Shown: in pieces, positions 7,339-11,372 of the stretch
Position numbering within the stretch: position 1 is the stretch's first letter
Layout: every line of letters starts with the position of its first letter
Assembly (NCBI GenBank): GCA_964420145.1
Contig: CAYQRB010000030.1
Span: forward strand, 1 to 11,372
DNA length: 11,372 nucleotides
From: JAJTYI01 sp964420145
GTDB lineage: Bacteria > Patescibacteriota > Dojkabacteria > B142 > OLB20
Direction of reading: 5' to 3'
Program-made: the position numbers and the translations under genes
Notes under the pieces: model-generated
Told to the model about the DNA's origin: nothing
The model's input: the letters and a program-made list of their open reading frames with translations, nothing else
The model's database searches: none

Positions 7339-9945
7339 CTACTTCTTATTGTTACCTATGTCTTCCTGGAGTTTTTTTATTTGTAATAAAGCATCGAGGG
7401 GAGTAAGTTGATTGATATCAATTTGTTTAATTTTTTCACGAATATCATCGTCTATCTTTAAATTACCAAAAGTGAGCTGTTGGTTATAATCGATAGTTGA
7501 GGAAAAAGCTTTTTGAAGTTGATTGTTTTCTAAACTATGCAAAACATCATTTGCTCTCGATATTACATCAGAAGGTATCCCAGAAATCTTTGCAACATAA
7601 ATTCCATAACTTCTATCTGTAGCCCCTCGTATAATCCTATGCATAAATATTACCTCATCATCTTCTTCTTTTACCTCTACATTATAGTTTTTTATGCTAG
7701 GGAGTTTGTCTTCTAGTAGTACAAGCTCATGGTAATGCGTAGCAAAAAGTGTCCTTGCTTTTATAACCTTTACTATATATTCTACTATTGCCCAAGCCAG
7801 AGAAAGTCCGTCATAAGTACTTGTTCCACGACCTATTTCATCAAGAATAATCAGGGATCTTGAAGTTGCATTGTTCAAAATATTTGCTGTTTCATTCATT
7901 TCTACCATAAATGTTGATTCGCCACCGGCTAAGTTATCTGCCGACCCTATCCGGGTAAAAATCTTGTCTGCTATCAGGAGCTTTGCGTAATCAGCGGGTA
8001 CGAAGCAACCTATTTGCGCCATAATAAAAAGTAACGCTACTTGGCGGATATAAGTTGACTTCCCAGACATATTAGGACCAGTAATAAGCATAAACTCTTG
8101 TTCATTTTGTATAAAAGCTACATCATTAGGTACAAAACCCTGTTCCATATATATTTCCACAATCAAATGTCTACTATTTTTTATTTCTGTGGGGGAATTT
8201 ATATCATCACTAATTTCTGGTCTAGTAAGTTTGTATCTCTCAGCTATGTTTGCAAAATTAGTATATACATCAATTATAGCTATTGAGTTGTTAATTATCC
8301 CCAGAGAACTGATTTTATCAATTACTATTTTTCTAATACTTTCAAATATTTTATATTCCATTTCAGAAGCCTTAGCTTGTGCAGTTAAAACTATATCTTC
8401 CCACTGTTTAAGCTCCTCAGTTATAAACCTTTCTGCATTAACCAGTGTCTGTTTACGAATATAATTATTGGGAACATTGTTAATACTGGATTTTCGAACT
8501 TCTAAAAAATACCCAAATACATTATTAAACCCTACCTTAAGAGTAGAAATTCCAGTTCTCTCTCTTTCTTTATCTTGTAAACTTTTTATGTATTCTCGTC
8601 CTTTCTGTGCATCAGTATTAATCTTATCTAGATCTTCATTGTAACCAATCTTTATCATATTCCCTTCGGTTATGGTGATTGCAGGATCCTCTTTAATAGA
8701 GTTGTTTATCAAAGTTATAATCTCTTTACAATCTCCAATGATACTTTTCTCTGGCAGATTTTCTTTCAAGTACTTAAAATCAGATTGATCAATAATTTCA
8801 AATATTTCAAATGCTACACTAAGACTTTTAGACATAAATACAAAATCCCTGGCATTGACTGTTCCCGTAGCCAGTCTAGAGAGTAATCTTTGAGTATCTA
8901 TAATTTCAGAAAGTTCTTTTGTAATTATTCCGTTAACAGATTCATTTTCAATAAGCTCTTCTACATTATTGAATCGTGTGTTTATTTTATCAACTCTTTG
9001 TAAAGGACGAAGAAGCCAATTCCCCAACAATCGTTGCCCCATAGGTGTTTGACAATGATTTAGGCAATTAAATAAAGTAAACTTTTGCTCTCCTTTTAAT
9101 GAAGAAAATAACTCTAAACTCTGTATAGCATTCTCATCAAGGAGCATATATTCTCTATCAGGTAGATTTTCAATTTTTATAATATGTTTAAGACTAGTTT
9201 TTTGTGTATCTAATAAATATTGATATAGTACTCCGGAAGCAATAATTGCTCTGTTTAACTTTTCTATCCCAAATGGTTTAAGAGACTTAATATCAAAGTT
9301 TTCTAAAAGTAATCGTCTATTTTTTAGGTAATCAAAGTCACTATGTTCTTGTACTTGTAGTGTGAACTTTGACAGCTCCGAACGGATAGATTCTAAAACA
9401 TTTCTATCTACAAGAAGTTCAACAGGTTTAATACGAAACAGTTCCTCCAGTAACTTCCTAGGTAAGTTCTCATTATTTTCTATAGGATATTCACTAACCC
9501 TAAACTCTCCAGTACTAATATCACAAAATGCAATTCCCCATATGTTTGATTTAGACTCACACGCAATAGATGCAATATAGTTGTTTTTATGTGCAAGTAA
9601 CATATTTTCATCTACAATAGTACCTGCAGTAAATACCTTCACTACATCTCGATCGACCAATTTCCCTGATCTAGCAGGTTCTAGCTGATCTGCTATTGCT
9701 ACCTTATGTCCGTTTTTTACTAGTTTCGGTAAATATTGCTTCAGTGCATGGTGAGGAATACCAGCCATCGGAATCCTATTATCTCCTTTTCCCCTTCCCG
9801 TGAGAGTTATTCCCAGCACCTTCGAAATAGTTTTGGCATCACTTTCAAAGGCTTCGTAAAAATCTCCAAGTCGAAAAAGTAGAAGACAGTCAGGATACTG
9901 CCTTCTCAAATTTAGGTACTGTGAATACATTGGGGTTTCTGCCAT
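7339..9945 (-). CDS. mutS: DNA mismatch repair protein MutS
   Basis: MutS recognises mispaired bases and small loops and, as an ATP-driven clamp, starts mismatch repair. The 868 residues match the usual MutS1 length, so this is the repair protein and not the MutS2 paralogue. The N-terminal mismatch-binding domain has the F-x-E wedge at F29-Y-E31 in GDFYEAF. The connector, core/lever and clamp domains follow to about residue 590. The ATPase has Walker A GPNMSGKS (623-630), the signature segment with S668 in IGSADNLAGGEST, Walker B LIILDE ending at D702-E703, and the H-loop histidine H737 in FATHYHEL. Near the C-terminus QQLTF (822-826) resembles the beta-clamp binding motif, and LTPLDALLQIKKLQ (847-860) the helix pair for tetramer formation. 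The gene has its own -10 box and lies 147 bases before nrdR on the same strand. No mutL is in the window. No Shine-Dalgarno sequence precedes the ATG. Confidence 0.97.
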   Translation of the reverse strand: MAETPMYSQYLNLRRQYPDCLLLFRLGDFYEAFESDAKTISKVLGITLTGRGKGDNRIPMAGIPHHALKQYLPKLVKNGHKVAIADQLEPARSGKLVDRDVVKVFTAGTIVDENMLLAHKNNYIASIACESKSNIWGIAFCDISTGEFRVSEYPIENNENLPRKLLEELFRIKPVELLVDRNVLESIRSELSKFTLQVQEHSDFDYLKNRRLLLENFDIKSLKPFGIEKLNRAIIASGVLYQYLLDTQKTSLKHIIKIENLPDREYMLLDENAIQSLELFSSLKGEQKFTLFNCLNHCQTPMGQRLLGNWLLRPLQRVDKINTRFNNVEELIENESVNGIITKELSEIIDTQRLLSRLATGTVNARDFVFMSKSLSVAFEIFEIIDQSDFKYLKENLPEKSIIGDCKEIITLINNSIKEDPAITITEGNMIKIGYNEDLDKINTDAQKGREYIKSLQDKERERTGISTLKVGFNNVFGYFLEVRKSSINNVPNNYIRKQTLVNAERFITEELKQWEDIVLTAQAKASEMEYKIFESIRKIVIDKISSLGIINNSIAIIDVYTNFANIAERYKLTRPEISDDINSPTEIKNSRHLIVEIYMEQGFVPNDVAFIQNEQEFMLITGPNMSGKSTYIRQVALLFIMAQIGCFVPADYAKLLIADKIFTRIGSADNLAGGESTFMVEMNETANILNNATSRSLIILDEIGRGTSTYDGLSLAWAIVEYIVKVIKARTLFATHYHELVLLEDKLPSIKNYNVEVKEEDDEVIFMHRIIRGATDRSYGIYVAKISGIPSDVISRANDVLHSLENNQLQKAFSSTIDYNQQLTFGNLKIDDDIREKIKQIDINQLTPLDALLQIKKLQEDIGNNKK

Positions 9946-9977
9946 AGTTTATCAATAGAGAAAGTCAATTTTATCAT

Positions 9978-9983
9978 ATTATA
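9978..9983 (-). promoter_or_regulatory. Predicted -10 box of mutS
   Basis: A perfect TATAAT on the minus strand lies 32 bases before the mutS ATG and just after the terminator of the preceding gene, which is where a promoter is needed. No convincing -35 hexamer lies at the right distance, because that position falls inside the terminator stem. The predicted leader is about 25 bases long. Confidence 0.5.
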
Positions 9984-9992
9984 AACAGTGAC

Positions 9993-10020
9993 AAAAAATC
10001 CCCCTAATAGGGGGATTTTT
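9993..10020 (-). terminator. Intrinsic (rho-independent) terminator
   Basis: A perfect inverted repeat has five G-C pairs (CCCCC at 10000-10004, GGGGG at 10010-10014), one T-A pair and five further A-T pairs around a five-base TAATA loop. On the minus strand the stem is followed by a T-run, so it terminates transcription of the surface-protein gene that ends at 10041. The flanking A and T runs are symmetric, so it could also stop plus-strand transcription, but no plus-strand gene is present. Confidence 0.9.
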
Positions 10021-10040
10021 CTTGAAGTCTAACTACAATC

Positions 10041-11339
10041 TTACTTCTCTGCAACACAATACTCTACTTGTATCAGAGAATAATGCGAACCTCCACATAC
10101 ATTTTTGTTTCCGTTGTTATCTTTTACACATTTATCAAATTGAGCCGGTGTTGTCATATGTTTTGCAGTTACAACCATTTGATTGTTCACTATCTTGTTT
10201 TGCTCGATTTTTACTCCCATCGGTCGTATTACAGGGATTACTTGTCCAGAAATCTTTCTCCAGCTAACAGCACAATTTTGAAAATATTGACTACTTTCAA
10301 TAGGATCTGCTTTTTCAACAGATAATAGTGGTGTTTGTCCATCTTTATACCCTGTTGCATTTCCCAAATCCAAACACTTAGTTGACAGTGCAACATCTTT
10401 ACCTCCCGATTTATAGGTTAATTTATGTTCTTCGTTAGTTTGGTAGTAAGTAACAACATCATCTCCTCTCCAACCCCATTTTGATTTTACATAGATCGGA
10501 TAATTTGTAAGCATACCTGTAAGATCTTTAGTATTAACATTATATGTTGTCTCCCCTACTAATTTAACACCTATTGGAAGTGAGTTTCTACCATCTAAAC
10601 TTAATCGTGTTATAGAATTAGCAACTAAAATTTCTCTATTGAAATATGTTTTACTCTTTGTCTGAACACATTTCTTCGGAGTATCGGTAGGTGTAGCTGT
10701 AGGAGTTGGTGTGTTTGTAGGTGTAGGAGTAGCCGTGGCTGTAGGGGTTGGTGTGTTTGTAGGTGTAGGAGTAGCCGTAGCTGTAGGAGTTGGTGTATTT
10801 GTAGGTTTTGGAGTAGCTGTAGCTGGTACACACTTTTGATCGAACTGTTGTTTAAGCATAGCTAAGCCAGTCTTATCAAAAGGTCTTCTAACTCCATCAA
10901 AACTACAGTGATTATTATCTGCTTCATAATGACAATAGTTATTTGCATCTGCAGAGTATTTTACAAATACCTGATCATAAACATCCCATTGTACTACTGA
11001 GCAAGTAGTATCTACCGGGTTTGTTCCTACGGGATTTTGTAAGTTTACACTTTTTGCGATTTTTAGTTGATATCCTGGCTTCCATTTATCAAAACCAAGG
11101 TATCCACCCACTAACTCATTACAAACCTTTAGTGGTTCTTCGTTTAAGTTAGCTCTTGTCATTCTACAGAAGTAGATAACTCGACTAGGCACCTTTGTAG
11201 GAGATGGAGTTACAGTTGTAACTTCATTGGTTTGTAGTGCAACAAAAGGCTCGGTGTTGTCTGTTATAAACAGAGCTGACACTAAGCTAATAACTATAAA
11301 CGCTACTATTGCTGTATAACTAATTAATAGGTTTTTCAT
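10041..11339 (-). CDS. Membrane-anchored extracellular protein with two six-cysteine domains and a Thr/Pro linker
   Basis: The function of this 432-residue protein is unknown and I do not recognise either domain. Residues 4-25 form one hydrophobic segment after a short K-containing N-terminus, acting as a signal anchor or uncleaved signal peptide, so the rest should lie outside the membrane. There is no lipobox cysteine. A small TVTPSPTKVP spacer (42-51) precedes domain 1 (about 53-170). A Thr/Pro-rich linker (172-221) contains three 14-residue repeats, and domain 2 covers about 222-432. Each domain holds exactly six cysteines (58, 73, 113, 136, 145, 170; and 224, 322, 356, 404, 415, 428), which suggests disulfide bonds within each domain. 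Thr/Pro linkers of this kind are common in secreted and cell-wall proteins and are often glycosylated. The gene is monocistronic by its own extended -10 and terminator. It has no evident functional link to mutS or RNR. The ATG directly precedes the hydrophobic segment and is therefore the likely start. Confidence 0.85.
   Translation of the reverse strand: MKNLLISYTAIVAFIVISLVSALFITDNTEPFVALQTNEVTTVTPSPTKVPSRVIYFCRMTRANLNEEPLKVCNELVGGYLGFDKWKPGYQLKIAKSVNLQNPVGTNPVDTTCSVVQWDVYDQVFVKYSADANNYCHYEADNNHCSFDGVRRPFDKTGLAMLKQQFDQKCVPATATPKPTNTPTPTATATPTPTNTPTPTATATPTPTNTPTPTATPTDTPKKCVQTKSKTYFNREILVANSITRLSLDGRNSLPIGVKLVGETTYNVNTKDLTGMLTNYPIYVKSKWGWRGDDVVTYYQTNEEHKLTYKSGGKDVALSTKCLDLGNATGYKDGQTPLLSVEKADPIESSQYFQNCAVSWRKISGQVIPVIRPMGVKIEQNKIVNNQMVVTAKHMTTPAQFDKCVKDNNGNKNVCGGSHYSLIQVEYCVAEK
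10689..10814 (-). repeat. Three tandem 42-base repeats encoding the Thr/Pro linker
   Basis: Three adjacent 42-base units (10814-10773, 10772-10731 and 10730-10689) differ from the middle unit at only four or five positions each. They encode the 14-residue unit TPTPTNTPTPTATA, with K in the first copy and a final P in the third. The unit length is a multiple of three, so gain or loss of a copy by slippage or recombination would change the linker length without breaking the frame. Confidence 0.92.
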
Positions 11340-11363
11340 AATAAAAATATAATATGTATAACA

Positions 11364-11372
11364 ATTATATCA
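11364..11372 (-). promoter_or_regulatory. Extended -10 promoter of the surface-protein gene
   Basis: The minus-strand sequence TGATATAAT, at the very edge of the window, is a perfect extended -10 element (TG, one base, TATAAT). It lies 24 bases before the ATG at 11339. Transcription would begin near 11357 and leave a leader of about 18 bases without a Shine-Dalgarno sequence. A -35 element, if any, lies outside the window. Confidence 0.6.

Noticed and set aside
10022..10325. Plus-strand frames opposite the end of the surface-protein gene
   Set aside because: They lie directly after the terminator on the opposite strand, with no start signal and compositions typical of antisense readings.
10625..10833. 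Two low-complexity frames (Leu/Gln/His-rich and Ser/Tyr-rich) across the repeat region
   Set aside because: They are alternative readings of the 42-base repeats inside the surface-protein gene; the Thr/Pro frame is part of a long uninterrupted gene with a membrane anchor.
1..11372. Reassigned UGA codon as in Gracilibacteria/Absconditabacteria
   Set aside because: All genes read full length with the standard code and end in TAA or TAG at the expected family ends. No in-frame UGA is needed. The absence of UGA stops among six genes is too small a sample to matter.

Overview
This AT-rich window carries seven protein-coding genes, all on the minus strand (reading from high to low coordinates). 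It is mostly a deoxyribonucleotide-synthesis locus behind a mismatch-repair gene. The organism is bacterial: NrdR and MutS are bacterial-type, and TAA/TAG stops with full-length ORFs fit the standard bacterial code. None of the seven start codons has a recognisable Shine-Dalgarno sequence. The AT-rich composition, oxygen-independent class II ribonucleotide reductase (RNR) and a membrane-anchored protein with a Thr/Pro linker would suit a Candidate Phyla Radiation/Patescibacteria genome. That placement is an inference and no phylogenetic marker in the window proves it.

Layout, in transcription order from the right edge. (1) 11339-10041: a membrane-anchored surface protein of unknown function, with two six-cysteine domains joined by a Thr/Pro repeat, its own extended -10 promoter at the window edge, and a strong intrinsic terminator at 10020-9993. 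(2) 9945-7339: mutS, complete. (3) A 147-base gap at 7338-7192 holding a promoter with a pair of NrdR boxes. (4) 7191-6742 nrdR, then 6724-4946 a stand-alone RNR catalytic subunit without a C-terminal tail, then 4946-4494 a cysteine-free protein of unknown function, then 4462-155 a giant RNR in which two complete catalytic modules are fused head to tail and followed by a TSCPD domain and a zinc-ribbon/redox tail. (5) 105 to the left edge: the first 35 codons of a HxGH-type nucleotidyltransferase. The genes from nrdR onward are spaced -1 to 49 bases apart with no visible terminator, so they look like one operon.

How they work together (inference): the locus encodes three RNR catalytic modules, each keeping the radical cysteine and the redox cysteine pair, but only one redox tail to recycle them. 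NrdR, which carries the only ATP-cone seen in the locus, would sense the nucleotide pool and repress the operon, itself included, through the two boxes. The fused double module may act as a built-in pseudo-dimer, with the tail-less third module and the unknown 150-residue protein as partners. This arrangement is the most unusual feature of the window. No gap between genes exceeds 300 bases, and I saw no tRNA, rRNA, CRISPR array or insertion sequence.
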